From the NCBI RefSeq assembly GCF_000012745.1, contig NC_007404.1, positions 1,302,001 through 1,366,000 of the forward strand: a stretch of DNA of 64,000 nt, given 5' to 3'. This stretch comes from Thiobacillus denitrificans ATCC 25259 (GTDB taxonomy: Bacteria > Pseudomonadota > Gammaproteobacteria > Burkholderiales > Thiobacillaceae). Made by a program: the position numbers and the translations under genes. The notes below the pieces were generated by a model that saw only the letters and a program-made list of their open reading frames with translations, did no database searches and had not been told where the DNA came from. The stretch's first letter is position 1, and every line of letters starts with the position of its first letter. This document shows, in pieces, positions 8,994 to 17,417 of this stretch.

Positions 8994-9867
8994 GTTCGTC
9001 AGCGATCAGGCCGCCGGCCTGCGGCGGCTCCTCGGGCAGACCGGGTTCCAGGTCATCACCGTGATGTCGGGCCAGAAGAACGCCGGCAAGACCGCGGCGA
9101 CCGCCAATCTCGCCGTCGCCCTTGCGCGCTCGGGGCGCGACGTGCTCATCGTCGACCAGGACCGCCACGGCCGCGGCGCCGCCGCGGCGTTCGGCCTGAC
9201 CCCGCGCTACGACGTCGCGGACGCGTTGGCAGGGCGGTGTGACCTGGATGCGCTGATCCTCACCGGCCCCGACAACGTGCAGGTACTGCCACTCGGCGGC
9301 GGTTTCAAGCAGCTCGGTTCGCTGTCGGAACGCGATCAGGACTGGCTCGCACAGAATTTCAACCGGTTGCAGTGCGGGGTCGACGTCGTGCTCGTCGACA
9401 TGGAGGAGGCGACCGATCCGGACGCCTTGCCGCTCGGCCTCGCAGCGTCGGAAATCATGGTCGTGCTGCCGCCGGGCAACAGCGCGATCACCGAGGCGTA
9501 CACGCTGGTCAAGCGTCTCGCGCAGAACTTCGGCAAGTGCCAGTTCCGCCTGCTGCTCAACCGCATGTCGTCCGCGGCGCAGGCCGAGGCCGTGGCGCGC
9601 AATTTCTCGCGTACCGCCGAGCAGTATCTTGGCGTCTCGGTCGACTATCTTGGTTACATACCGCTCGACGAGCGGCTCGACCGCGCGAACCGGCTGCGCA
9701 CGTCGGTCGTCGACGCGTTTCCGGTCGCCCAATCGACCTCGCACTTCCGCACTCTCGCTGACGGCCTGCTGCGCTGGCCGCAACCCGCGAGCCTCGGCGG
9801 ACTGGGCGGGTTCATGCAACGCGTGATCCAGGGCGGACGCCTCGCAGAAGCCTGCAGGAGAGGGTGA
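8986..9867 (+). CDS. flhG: Flagellar number regulator FlhG (FleN/YlxH family ATPase)
   Basis: The 293-residue protein belongs to the MinD/ParA-like ATPases that limit flagellar number and stimulate FlhF GTPase. The N-terminal activator motif DQAAGLRRLL (residues 8-17) is present, and so is a P-loop at 28-37. The P-loop reads SGQKNAGKTA rather than the usual SGKGGVGKT, so the signature lysine of deviant Walker A ATPases is replaced by glutamine. The start is TTG at 8986, inside the end of flhF. fliA follows directly. Confidence 0.9.
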   Translation: MDKFVSDQAAGLRRLLGQTGFQVITVMSGQKNAGKTAATANLAVALARSGRDVLIVDQDRHGRGAAAAFGLTPRYDVADALAGRCDLDALILTGPDNVQVLPLGGGFKQLGSLSERDQDWLAQNFNRLQCGVDVVLVDMEEATDPDALPLGLAASEIMVVLPPGNSAITEAYTLVKRLAQNFGKCQFRLLLNRMSSAAQAEAVARNFSRTAEQYLGVSVDYLGYIPLDERLDRANRLRTSVVDAFPVAQSTSHFRTLADGLLRWPQPASLGGLGGFMQRVIQGGRLAEACRRG

Positions 9868-9869
9868 AG

Positions 9870-10610
9870 ATGTACACCGCAAGCGGCAAGACCGCGAAGA
9901 GCGAAAAAAACGATCTGCTCGAGCAGTACATGCCGATGGTCAAGCGGCTCGCGCACCACATGATGGGCCGGCTGCCGCCCAGCGTCGAGGAGGACGATCT
10001 TGTCCAGGCCGGCATGATCGGCCTGCTCGACGCCGTCAGCCGTTACGACGAGGCGCAGAGCGCGCAGTTCGAGGCCTACGCGATCCAGCGCATCCGCGGT
10101 TCGATGATCGACGAGTTGCGGCAGTCGGACTGGATGCCGCGCAGCGCTCGGCAATCGATGCGCAAGATCGAGCAGGCCATCGCCGCGCTGCAGCACCAGT
10201 TGGGGCGTCAGCCGAGCGAGGGCGAAATCGCCGAGGCGATGAAGATCCCGCTCGCCGACTACCAGTCGATGCTTGGCGATGCGCGCGGCCACCAGTTGCT
10301 TTACTTCGAGGATTTCGGCGAGTCCGACGAGGACGACTCCTTCCTCGACAAGCAGTCCGCCGACGAGGCGACTATGCCGCTGCCGCAGCTGCTCGACGCC
10401 AACCTCAGGGCCTGCATCATCGCCGGCATCGAGAACCTGCCCGAGCGCGAGCAGCTCCTGATGTCGCTGTATTACGAACAGGAACTCAACCTGCGCGAGA
10501 TCGCCGAGGTCTTCGGCGTCAGCGAGTCGCGCATCTGCCAGCTGCACGGCCAGGCGATTGCGCGGCTGCGCGCCCGGCTCAAGGAAGATTCGTGGATCGC
10601 AGCAGCCTGA
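9870..10610 (+). CDS. fliA: RNA polymerase sigma factor FliA (sigma-28)
   Basis: This is the flagellar sigma factor for class 3 promoters. Regions are in order: sigma 2 (LVQAGMIGLLDAVSRYD, FEAYAIQRIRGSMIDELR), sigma 3 (SARQSMRKIEQAI) and sigma 4 (LNLREIAEVFGVSESRICQLH). I place the start at the ATG at 9870, nine bases after AGGAG (9856-9860). An in-frame GTG at 9864 would add two residues but has poor spacing. The end overlaps motC by 19 bases. One likely target is the sigma-28-like promoter before motA at 2423. Confidence 0.95.
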   Translation: MYTASGKTAKSEKNDLLEQYMPMVKRLAHHMMGRLPPSVEEDDLVQAGMIGLLDAVSRYDEAQSAQFEAYAIQRIRGSMIDELRQSDWMPRSARQSMRKIEQAIAALQHQLGRQPSEGEIAEAMKIPLADYQSMLGDARGHQLLYFEDFGESDEDDSFLDKQSADEATMPLPQLLDANLRACIIAGIENLPEREQLLMSLYYEQELNLREIAEVFGVSESRICQLHGQAIARLRARLKEDSWIAAA

Positions 10611-11329
10611 TCGGGCTCGCGCTCGGCGGCGCCGCGATCCTCGGCGGCCAGGCGATCGAAGGCGGTCACCTCGGGCTGTTCGTTCAGCCGGCGGCCCTGC
10701 TCATCGTCGTCGGCGGCACGCTCGCCGCGGTGCTGCTGCACCATCCCTTGCCGGTTTTCCTGCGCGGCGTGCGCATGGCGAAATGGGCCTTCCATCCGCC
10801 GCCCTGCGAGGCTTCGACGCTCATCCGCCGCATCGTGCAGTGGTCGCATACGGCGCGCCAGGAGAGCATCCTCGCGCTCGAGAAACATCTGAACCTGACC
10901 CACGACCCGTTCCAGCGGACCGGGCTGCAACTGCTGATCGACGGTGCAGACCCGGTGAAATTGCGCGAGACGCTCGACGTGCAGATCGTCGGCTTCGAGA
11001 CCGCCGAACGGCAGGCCGCGCGCGTATGGGAGGTGGCGGGCGGTTACGCGCCGACGCTCGGTATTCTCGGCGCCGTCATGGGGCTGATCCACGTGATGGA
11101 GAATCTGAGCGATCCGGGCAAGCTCGGCAGCGGCATTGCGGTCGCCTTCGTCGCGACGATCTACGGGGTCGGGCTCGCCAACCTGCTGTTCCTGCCGGTC
11201 GCCAACAAGATCAAGTTCACGATCGCGCGGCGGGTCACCGAGCGCGAGATCGTCTGCGACGGCCTCATCGCGATCGCGCAGGGCGACAACCCGCGCATCA
11301 TCGAGGCCAGGCTGAAGGGCTATCTGTGA
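10592..11329 (+). CDS. motC: Second flagellar stator protein MotC (MotA paralogue)
   Basis: The 245-residue MotA/TolQ/ExbB-family protein starts at GTG inside the end of fliA. It keeps the channel helices (YAPTLGILGAVMGLIHVMENL and AVAFVATIYGVGLANLLFLPVA). It is shorter than MotA and groups by look with the MotC stators of Pseudomonas and relatives, which give high-torque swarming and are regulated separately. It is the pair of motD, from which it is separated by an unusually long gap of 237 bases. Confidence 0.93.
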   Translation: MDRSSLIGLALGGAAILGGQAIEGGHLGLFVQPAALLIVVGGTLAAVLLHHPLPVFLRGVRMAKWAFHPPPCEASTLIRRIVQWSHTARQESILALEKHLNLTHDPFQRTGLQLLIDGADPVKLRETLDVQIVGFETAERQAARVWEVAGGYAPTLGILGAVMGLIHVMENLSDPGKLGSGIAVAFVATIYGVGLANLLFLPVANKIKFTIARRVTEREIVCDGLIAIAQGDNPRIIEARLKGYL

Positions 11330-11566
11330 TCCCAGGAGCCGGGGATGATCGCTTCCGAGACGCTGGCAGGCCGACGACCACCGACGTTCGCACCTTAGGT
11401 GTGGACGGCCACCGCCCTGAAGACGCTACGCGCGCGCTGGTTCGCCTGGTCAGGCGCCTGCCTTTGTCATTCGTCGTTGCAGGCATGAGCCTGCCGCCTC
11501 CTTATTTCGCGGCAGCCACCTCCCCAGGCGCACCATCGCATGCGTCCACCCCCGGTTCCTAGGATC
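11330..11566 (+). other. Gap between motC and motD with a short unexplained reading frame
   Basis: motC and motD normally sit close together, but here 237 bases intervene. Soon after motC a good ribosome-binding site (AGGAG at 11333-11337) precedes ATG at 11345, but this frame ends after 17 codons at TAG. The remainder has no recognisable gene. The hyphenated palindrome CACCTTAGGTG covers about 11391-11401. The gap may be an insertion, or the relic of an older motD start. Confidence 0.35.
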
Positions 11567-12331
11567 ATGCGCCGGCGCCGCCGTATCGATTCCGACCACG
11601 AGAACCACGATCGCTGGCTCGTTTCCTACGCCGACTTCATCACGCTCCTGTTTGCGTTCTTCGTCGTCATGTACGCGGTGTCTGCGGTCAACGAGGGCAA
11701 GTACCGGGTTCTTGCGAATGCCCTCGGCGGCGCATTCGGCAAACCCGTCGCCGAGCTTCCGGTTCCTCAGTTGCCGGGCACGACCCTGCCGCCCGAGGTC
11801 AGGCAACGCAGCCTGCGCCAGCAGCAGGCGATCGAGGAGCAGGCGCACATGACCGAGGTCGCGAGCAATCTGCTCGATGTCATGGGCCCCTTGGTCAAGG
11901 AAGGCAAGGTGCGTGTGACGCAGAGCCGCCGCGGCGTCAGCATCGAGATCAATGCGAACGTGCTGTTCGAACCGGGACGCGCAGAACTCGCGCCGGAGTC
12001 GCTCGCAGTGCTGCGCGCCGTCGCGGCGCAGTTGCGGCACGAGCCGTTCAATATCGAAATCACCGGGCACACCGACATCGTGCCGATCAGCAATTCCGTC
12101 TTCGCGTCCAACTGGGAGTTGTCGGCCGTGCGCGCGACGAGCGTCGTGCGCCTGCTCGCCGACGGCGGCATCGCGCCTTCACGGCTGTTCGCGATCGGCC
12201 GCGAGGCGAGCCAGCCGATCGCATCGAACGGCACGGCCGAAGGCCGCGCGCGCAACCGGCGCGTCGAATTGATGATCCTCTCCGCGATGCCCGACACGGT
12301 CGACGAAATCCCCGTACCCGCCGCGCCTTGA
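11567..12331 (+). CDS. motD: Second flagellar stator protein MotD (MotB paralogue)
   Basis: The protein begins MRRRRRIDSDHENHDRW and then has the stator helix with its proton-carrying Asp (WLVSYADFITLLFAFFVV), as in Pseudomonas MotD. The C-terminal OmpA-like domain contains ITGHTDIVP and NWELSAVRATSVVRLL. I chose ATG 11567, preceded by AGGA, because known MotD proteins begin with this basic motif; an in-frame ATG at 11540 would add nine residues that look unlike the family. The protein has 254 residues and pairs with MotC. Confidence 0.9.
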   Translation: MRRRRRIDSDHENHDRWLVSYADFITLLFAFFVVMYAVSAVNEGKYRVLANALGGAFGKPVAELPVPQLPGTTLPPEVRQRSLRQQQAIEEQAHMTEVASNLLDVMGPLVKEGKVRVTQSRRGVSIEINANVLFEPGRAELAPESLAVLRAVAAQLRHEPFNIEITGHTDIVPISNSVFASNWELSAVRATSVVRLLADGGIAPSRLFAIGREASQPIASNGTAEGRARNRRVELMILSAMPDTVDEIPVPAAP

Positions 12332-12390
12332 AAAGCCGGGGATAGCCCCGATACTTCCAGTTCCGCTTGTCGAACTGAGAAGGATCCCGT

Positions 12391-14784
12391 ATGGCCAATG
12401 ATTTCAGCGACGCGACGCTCGAAGGCGAAGTCATTCCCGACGACCGAAGCCTGCCGGCGGCGCCCGTCCTGCCGCCCGAGCTCTATCTGCTGCCGCTGAC
12501 CGAGAAGCCGTTCTTTCCGGCGCAGACGCTGCCGCTCCTGATGAACGAGGCGCCCTGGCTGTCGACCGTCGAAGCGATCGGCGAAACGCCGCAGCACATG
12601 GTCGGACTGGTCGTGGTCAAGCCGGACAACACCGACGACGTCAAACGCGGCGACTTCCAGACGGTCGGCACCGCGGTGCGTATCCATCATCCGGTGCGCG
12701 CCGACGGCAAGATGCAATTCATCGCCGAGGGCGTGCGCCGCTTTCGAGTGGTCGAGTGGCTGTCGGACACGGCGCCGTACCGCGTCCGCGTCGACTATCC
12801 GAACGAGACCGGCAAGCCGGAGTCCGAGGAAATCCGCGCGTACTCGATCGCGATCATCAATACGATCAAGGAGTTGCTGCCGCTCAATCCGCTGTACTCG
12901 GAGGAGCTCAAGTTCTTTCTCAATCGCTTCGGCCCGAACGAACCCTCGCAGCTGACCGATTTTGCCGCGAGCCTCACGACCGCGTCCAAGCTCGAACTGC
13001 AGGATGTGCTCGAGGCGTTCAGCCTGAAGAAGCGCATGGAGAAGGTGCTCGTGCTGCTGAAGAAGGAGCTCGACGTCGCCCGGCTGCAGTCGCAGATCCG
13101 CGAGCGGGTCGACGAGAAGATGAGCGAGCAGCAGCGCGAATTCTTCCTGCGCCAGCAGTTGAAGGCGATCCAGAAGGAACTGGGCATCGCGAAGGACGAC
13201 AAGACCGCCGAGCTCGACACCTTCCGTGAGCGGATCGCCAAACTCGCACTGCCCGAGCAGGCGAAAAAGCGCATCGACGAGGAAATGCACAAGCTCTCGA
13301 TGCTCGAAACGGGCTCGGCCGAATACACGGTGACGCGCAACTATCTCGACTGGCTGACCGTGCTGCCCTGGGGCGTCCATACCCAGGACAAGATCGACCT
13401 CGAACGCGCGCGACGCATCCTCGACCGCGACCACGACGGGCTCGACGACGTCAAGGATCGCATCATCGAATTCCTCGCCGTCGGCGCGATGCGCGGCGAG
13501 ATGGCAGGCTCGATCCTGCTGCTGATAGGCCCGCCCGGCGTCGGCAAGACGTCGATCGGCAAGTCGGTCGCCGAGGCGCTCGGGCGCAAGTTCTTCCGCT
13601 TCTCGGTCGGCGGCATGCGCGACGAGGCCGAGATCAAGGGCCATCGCCGCACCTATATCGGCGCGATGCCGGGCAAGTTCGTGCAGGCGCTGAAGGAGGC
13701 CGGCTCGGCCAACCCGGTCATCATGCTCGACGAGGTCGACAAGATCGGCGCGAGCTACCAGGGCGACCCGGCGTCGGCGCTGCTCGAGGTGCTCGATCCC
13801 GAACAGAACGCCGACTTCCTCGACCACTATCTCGACGTGCGTTTCGACTTATCCAAGGCGCTTTTCATCTGCACGGCGAACGATTTTTCGATTCCCTCGG
13901 CGCTGCTCGACCGCATGGAGGTCATCCGCCTTTCGGGCTACATCACGGCGGAAAAGATCGACATCGCGAAGCACCATCTGTGGCCGCGCGTGCTCGAACG
14001 GGCGGGGCTCAAGAAGAACCAGCTGACGATCACCGAAAGCGCGCTGCGGCACGTGATCGAAGGCTATGCCCGCGAGGCCGGCGTGCGTAACCTCGAAAAA
14101 CAACTCGGCCGGGTCGCGCGCAAGGCGGTCGTCAAGATTCTCGGCGGCGCCGACACGCCGATCAAGATCGGCGTGCGCGAGATCGAGGCCTATCTCGACA
14201 AGCCGGTGTTCCTGCGCGAACGGCCGCTGTCGGGGATCGGCGTGGTGACCGGCCTCGCCTGGACCTCGATGGGCGGCGCGACGCTTCCGGTCGAGGCGAC
14301 ACGCGTCCACACGCTCAACCGCGGCTTCAAGCTCACGGGCAAGCTCGGCGAAGTCATGCGCGAATCGGCCGAGATCGCATACAGCTACGTCGCCTCGCAT
14401 CTCAAGGACTACGGCGCCGACCGCAGCTTCTTCGACACGAGCTTCGTCCACCTGCACGTGCCCGAAGGCGCGACGCCGAAGGACGGCCCGAGCGCCGGCG
14501 TCACCATGGCGAGCGCGCTGCTGTCGCTGGCCAAGAACACCAAGATCGCGCGGCCCCTCGCGATGACCGGTGAACTCACGCTGACCGGGCAGGTGCTGCC
14601 GGTAGGCGGCATACGCGAGAAGGTCATCGCAGCGCGTCGCGTCGGCATCGGCGAACTGATCCTGCCCGAAGCCAACCGCCGCGATTTCGACAAGCTGCCC
14701 GAGCACATCCGTGCGGGACTGACCGTGCATTTCGCCAAGCGTTATCGCGACGTCGCCGACGTCATCTTCGGGCCGCGTGCCTGA
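12391..14784 (+). CDS. lon: ATP-dependent serine protease Lon
   Basis: The 797-residue protein is a complete LonA. It has an N-terminal substrate-binding domain (to ~300), an AAA+ module with Walker A GPPGVGKT at 380-387, and a C-terminal protease domain with the catalytic Ser701 (KDGPSAGVT) and Lys744 ([10 protein letters not shown]), 43 residues apart as in E. coli. It degrades misfolded and regulatory proteins in the cytoplasm. It is preceded by AGAAGGATC near its ATG. The position after the flagellar block is not functionally telling. The N-terminus is more acidic and about 13 residues longer than in E. coli. Confidence 0.97.
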   Translation: MANDFSDATLEGEVIPDDRSLPAAPVLPPELYLLPLTEKPFFPAQTLPLLMNEAPWLSTVEAIGETPQHMVGLVVVKPDNTDDVKRGDFQTVGTAVRIHHPVRADGKMQFIAEGVRRFRVVEWLSDTAPYRVRVDYPNETGKPESEEIRAYSIAIINTIKELLPLNPLYSEELKFFLNRFGPNEPSQLTDFAASLTTASKLELQDVLEAFSLKKRMEKVLVLLKKELDVARLQSQIRERVDEKMSEQQREFFLRQQLKAIQKELGIAKDDKTAELDTFRERIAKLALPEQAKKRIDEEMHKLSMLETGSAEYTVTRNYLDWLTVLPWGVHTQDKIDLERARRILDRDHDGLDDVKDRIIEFLAVGAMRGEMAGSILLLIGPPGVGKTSIGKSVAEALGRKFFRFSVGGMRDEAEIKGHRRTYIGAMPGKFVQALKEAGSANPVIMLDEVDKIGASYQGDPASALLEVLDPEQNADFLDHYLDVRFDLSKALFICTANDFSIPSALLDRMEVIRLSGYITAEKIDIAKHHLWPRVLERAGLKKNQLTITESALRHVIEGYAREAGVRNLEKQLGRVARKAVVKILGGADTPIKIGVREIEAYLDKPVFLRERPLSGIGVVTGLAWTSMGGATLPVEATRVHTLNRGFKLTGKLGEVMRESAEIAYSYVASHLKDYGADRSFFDTSFVHLHVPEGATPKDGPSAGVTMASALLSLAKNTKIARPLAMTGELTLTGQVLPVGGIREKVIAARRVGIGELILPEANRRDFDKLPEHIRAGLTVHFAKRYRDVADVIFGPRA

Positions 14785-14794
14785 GACGGCGCGG

Positions 14795-14818
14795 CCCGGC
14801 AAACCGGCCGCGGCCGGG
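14795..14818. terminator. Possible GC-rich hairpin between convergent lon and dsrE2-like genes
   Basis: CCCGGC (14795-14800) and GCCGGG (14813-14818) can pair across a 12-base loop, and alternative CCGG pairings exist inside. The element fills the 35-base space between two converging genes, a usual place for a two-way terminator. There is no run of T, so this is weak. Confidence 0.3.
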
Positions 14819-14819
14819 T

Positions 14820-15431
14820 TCAGATGAAGAGGTTGACGTCCGACTTCTGCGCGATCGACAGGAAACTCGCCGCGCCGATCCAGCCCTCGATCTCGGGAAT
14901 GAACGCGTCCTGCGAATAGCCGAACAGGTCGACCGTCATCTGGCACGCATAGAGCTTGGCCTCGGCCTCAAGGCAGGCGCTGCGCAAGTCGTCGATGCTG
15001 GCGACGCCCTTGTTTTTCACCGTCTGTTGCATGAGGCCGGTCGCGACTTTCTCGAAGCCGGGTACGCCCGCCATCACGAGGTTGGGGACATGCCAGTTGA
15101 TGTCCTTGAGCCACTGCGGCCCGAATGGCATCTTCATCGGCATGCTCGGGTTGCCGAGCGGGCTGATTGCGAGCTTCAGGTCCTTCTTCAGCAGTTCGAG
15201 ACCGTAGAAGGTGAAGAACACCGACACGTCCCAGCCCAGCGCGCCGGCTGTCGACGCAAGAATGAAGGGCGGGTAGGCCCAGTCGAGCGTGCCCTTGGTC
15301 GCGATGATCGCGAGCGACGGCACGTGTGCGGCTTCGCGTTCAGCCATCCTGGCCTCGAAACGCTGGTCGAACCACTCGTCGAGCCGGGCGGGGTCGAGAT
15401 GCCCGGCGAGGGTGTTTTCAGGTGCGCCCAT
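14820..15431 (-). CDS. DsrE/DsrF/DrsH-like (DsrE2-type) sulfur-carrier family protein
   Basis: This 203-residue protein belongs to the DsrE2-like proteins found next to TusA in sulfur-metabolising bacteria. A ~35-residue N-terminal extension precedes the DsrE fold (SLAIIATKGTLDWAYPPFILAST, ALGWDVSVFFTFYG). Two cysteines near the C-terminus, Cys153 and Cys163 (in SACLEAEAKLYACQMT), lie where persulfide-carrying cysteines occur in the family. It begins 10 bases after tusA, so the two are one operon. The likely role is to receive or pass on sulfane sulfur with TusA. The operator at 15698 suggests control by the TetR gene upstream. Confidence 0.8.
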   Translation of the reverse strand: MGAPENTLAGHLDPARLDEWFDQRFEARMAEREAAHVPSLAIIATKGTLDWAYPPFILASTAGALGWDVSVFFTFYGLELLKKDLKLAISPLGNPSMPMKMPFGPQWLKDINWHVPNLVMAGVPGFEKVATGLMQQTVKNKGVASIDDLRSACLEAEAKLYACQMTVDLFGYSQDAFIPEIEGWIGAASFLSIAQKSDVNLFI

Positions 15432-15441
15432 GGCCGTCTCC

Positions 15442-15675
15442 TTAGGATTTGCGAATCACGAACGCGAACTCGCCTTGGTTCGCACTCGACGAAACCAGTT
15501 CGTTGCCAGTCTGCTTGCAGAAGGCCTGCATGTCCTTGAGCGAGCCCGGGTCGGTCGCCGTGACCGCGAGCGTGTCGCCCTTGGCAAGCGAAGCCAGGGC
15601 CTTCTTCGTGCGCAGGATGGGAAGCGGGCAGTTCATGCCGCGTGCGTCGAGCGTCTGGGTAGCGGTCGTGCTCAT
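15442..15675 (-). CDS. tusA: TusA-family sulfurtransferase / sulfur carrier
   Basis: The 77-residue protein shows the TusA/SirA hallmark NCPLPIL with the active Cys16 and a downstream KKALASLAKGD helix. The family carries sulfur as a persulfide, for tRNA thiolation or, beside DsrE-type proteins, for sulfur oxidation and persulfide transfer. Its ribosome-binding site is strong (AGGAGG). Pairing with a DsrE2-like gene and a TetR regulator argues for a dissimilatory or detoxifying role rather than tRNA modification, which usually depends on a stand-alone tusA. Confidence 0.88.
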   Translation of the reverse strand: MSTTATQTLDARGMNCPLPILRTKKALASLAKGDTLAVTATDPGSLKDMQAFCKQTGNELVSSSANQGEFAFVIRKS

Positions 15676-15697
15676 GGGTAAAACCTCCTCTGGTAGA

Positions 15698-15711
15698 TGA
15701 CCGTTCGGTCA
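15698..15711. promoter_or_regulatory. TetR-type operator upstream of tusA
   Basis: TGACCGTTCGGTCA is a perfect palindrome with 6-base arms around TT. It lies 22 bases upstream of the tusA start codon. The same core, ACCGTTCGGT, occurs upstream of the TetR gene at 16466-16480. A related ACCGGTCGGT lies at 15797-15812. I infer that the TetR-like protein represses the tusA-dsrE2 operon here. Confidence 0.75.
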
Positions 15712-15796
15712 AGGCAATCGGCAAAAAAATTTGCCGGGCGAAAAGTGCAGGGCGCCGCTGTTGAAACTGGCAGCGCGGCTCCCACGGAGCGACCGC

Positions 15797-15812
15797 TAGA
15801 CCGGTCGGTTAA
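15797..15812. promoter_or_regulatory. Second TetR-type operator in the tetR-tusA interval
   Basis: TAGACCGGTCGGTTAA contains ACCG and CGGT half-sites separated by GT. It sits between the end of the regulator gene and the tusA promoter region, about 85 bases from the first site. It may allow looping or cooperative binding. The match is less perfect than that of the other two sites. Confidence 0.55.
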
Positions 15813-15848
15813 CTCCCGCGTGAAAAAAATGGCCTTTACGCATGCGTA

Positions 15849-16451
15849 TCAGGCCGCCGTTTCGACGCGCAGGGTCTTGATCGCGGGGCCGAGGCGGTGG
15901 ATCACCTCGGGATCGTTCTGCGACTTGGCGAGCAGGATCACGCCTTCGAGGTAGGCGAGCATGGCTTCGGCGGTCCGGTCGGCATCGAGCGGCGCGATCG
16001 CGCCGGCCGCTGCCGCTTGCTCGAGCGTTTCCTTGAAACGCGATTTAGCGCGCGAAAAGATCGCCAGCAGCTTGGCGCGCAGGATGTCGTCCTGCGTGCT
16101 GACTTCGAGCGTCAGGTTGCCGAAGATGCAGCCGAGCATGCGCCCGTGCACCTGCTTGATCGACTTCTGCCAGAAGTAGGCCGCGTCGACGAGGTAGTCG
16201 ATGCGCTCCATCGGCGGCAGCGCGGGGTCGAAGGCCTCGGCGACGAAGCCGTGGGCCCATTCGTCGGCAAATTCGTCGATGACCGCGAGCACGAGATCGC
16301 GCTTGGATGGAAAAAAGTGATAGAAGCTGCCTTTCTGCACGCCCGCGCCCTCGCAGATTTCCTGGATGCCGACGTTGGCGTAGCTGCGCGAGTGGAAGCG
16401 CGGCTTGGCGGCGGCGATGATGCGGGAGCGGGTGTCGGTGGCGATGTTCAT
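15849..16451 (-). CDS. TetR-family transcriptional regulator with a conserved sensor-type cysteine
   Basis: The regulator has 200 residues from the ATG at 16451, which follows AGGA. A further in-frame start 36 bases upstream would place the operator inside the coding region and is less likely. The helix-turn-helix covers ~25-47 (ANVGIQEICEGAGVQKGSFY). The ligand domain carries RMLGCIFGNLTLEVS with Cys108, close in place and sequence to the redox-sensing Cys106 of E. coli NemR. A second cysteine, Cys33, lies in the DNA-binding domain. It probably represses itself (site at 16466) and tusA-dsrE2 (site at 15698). Sensing of an electrophile or persulfide through Cys108 is inference. Confidence 0.85.
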   Translation of the reverse strand: MNIATDTRSRIIAAAKPRFHSRSYANVGIQEICEGAGVQKGSFYHFFPSKRDLVLAVIDEFADEWAHGFVAEAFDPALPPMERIDYLVDAAYFWQKSIKQVHGRMLGCIFGNLTLEVSTQDDILRAKLLAIFSRAKSRFKETLEQAAAAGAIAPLDADRTAEAMLAYLEGVILLAKSQNDPEVIHRLGPAIKTLRVETAA

Positions 16452-16465
16452 GAGGGGGATCCTAG

Positions 16466-16480
16466 TTGACCGTTCGGTAA
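16466..16480. promoter_or_regulatory. TetR-type operator upstream of the TetR gene
   Basis: TTGACCGTTCGGTAA begins 15 bases upstream of the regulator's start codon. It shares the 10-base core ACCGTTCGGT with the tusA operator at 15698. This is the classic arrangement for autorepression. Confidence 0.7.
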
Positions 16481-16579
16481 AGTGCAAGCGGGATCGTTGT
16501 TCGTGTGTCCCTATACGGCTTACGGAAATTCCGTGCGTCGATGAACGCGCCCGCAGGAGGCCGACCCACCGGCCTCGGG

Positions 16580-16585
16580 TAAAAT
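16580..16585 (+). promoter_or_regulatory. Candidate -10 element (TAAAAT) overlapping the upstream scpA ATG
   Basis: TAAAAT is one base away from the sigma-70 -10 consensus and is preceded by GGG. If used, transcription would begin about 16592, essentially at the second ATG of scpA (16593), giving a leaderless or nearly leaderless mRNA. No good -35 was found. Confidence 0.4.
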
Positions 16586-16592
16586 GCCGCGC

Positions 16593-17417
16593 ATGAACGA
16601 AGCCGAGCTGCTCGATCCGCCTCTCGAAACGCCGCCCCGGCCAGCGGTCAAGATACGCGGCGAGCCGCTCGCCGAGTTGCCGCAGGATCTCTACATCCCG
16701 CCCGACGCGCTCGAGGTCTTTCTCGAAGCCTTCGAAGGTCCGCTCGACCTTCTGCTCTACCTGATCCGCAAGCAGAACCTCGACGTCCTCGACATTCCGA
16801 TGGCCGCGCTGACCCAGCAGTACATGGCCTACGTCGAGGCTGCGCGGGCGACCCGGCTCGAACTTGCGGCCGAATATCTACTGATGGCGGCGGTGCTGAT
16901 CGACATCAAGTCGCGCATGCTGCTGCCGCGGCGCGAGCAGGCCGACGAGCCGGGCGAGGCCGACGATCCGCGCGCGGAACTGGTGCGGCGGCTGCTCGAA
17001 TACGAGCAGATGAAGCGGGCCGGCCAGCAGCTCGACGCCTTGCCGCAGGCGGGGCGGGATTTCGATACGGTCAGTGTTTTCCTGCCGGCCGCGGCCAAGC
17101 GGCTGCCGAGCGTGCACGCGGAAGAACTCGCCGCGGCCTGGCTTGCGATCCTGTCGCGCGCGAAGAACCGCACCCATCACCGCATCGGCCGCCAGGAACT
17201 GTCGATCCGCGAGCACATGAGCCGCATCCTGAAACGGCTCACGCCCGGAGAATTCATGGAATTCAAGGAGCTGTTTCCGGAAGCTTCGACGGTGCATGAA
17301 CTCGTGGTGACCTTCCTCGCCGTCCTGGAACTGAGCAAGGAGACGCTGCTCGACGTGACGCAGGCCGAACCTTTCGCCCCCATCTACGTGAAGCTCCATG
17401 AATCTGCAGCCGAGTGA
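16593..17417 (+). CDS. scpA: Segregation and condensation protein A
   Basis: ScpA is the kleisin that bridges SMC heads. The protein has 274 residues from ATG 16593; an ATG at 16584 would add three. The N-terminal kleisin region ([22 protein letters not shown]) and the C-terminal winged helix ([26 protein letters not shown]) are clear. I prefer 16593 because the upstream ATG overlaps a likely -10 box. The end overlaps scpB by 20 bases. No smc gene is in the window. Confidence 0.93.
   Translation: MNEAELLDPPLETPPRPAVKIRGEPLAELPQDLYIPPDALEVFLEAFEGPLDLLLYLIRKQNLDVLDIPMAALTQQYMAYVEAARATRLELAAEYLLMAAVLIDIKSRMLLPRREQADEPGEADDPRAELVRRLLEYEQMKRAGQQLDALPQAGRDFDTVSVFLPAAAKRLPSVHAEELAAAWLAILSRAKNRTHHRIGRQELSIREHMSRILKRLTPGEFMEFKELFPEASTVHELVVTFLAVLELSKETLLDVTQAEPFAPIYVKLHESAAE

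Noticed and set aside
10558..11562. A 334-codon + strand frame overlapping fliA, motC and the gap.
   Set aside because: It is out of frame with MotC, which has clear MotA-family motifs, and itself has no recognisable domain.
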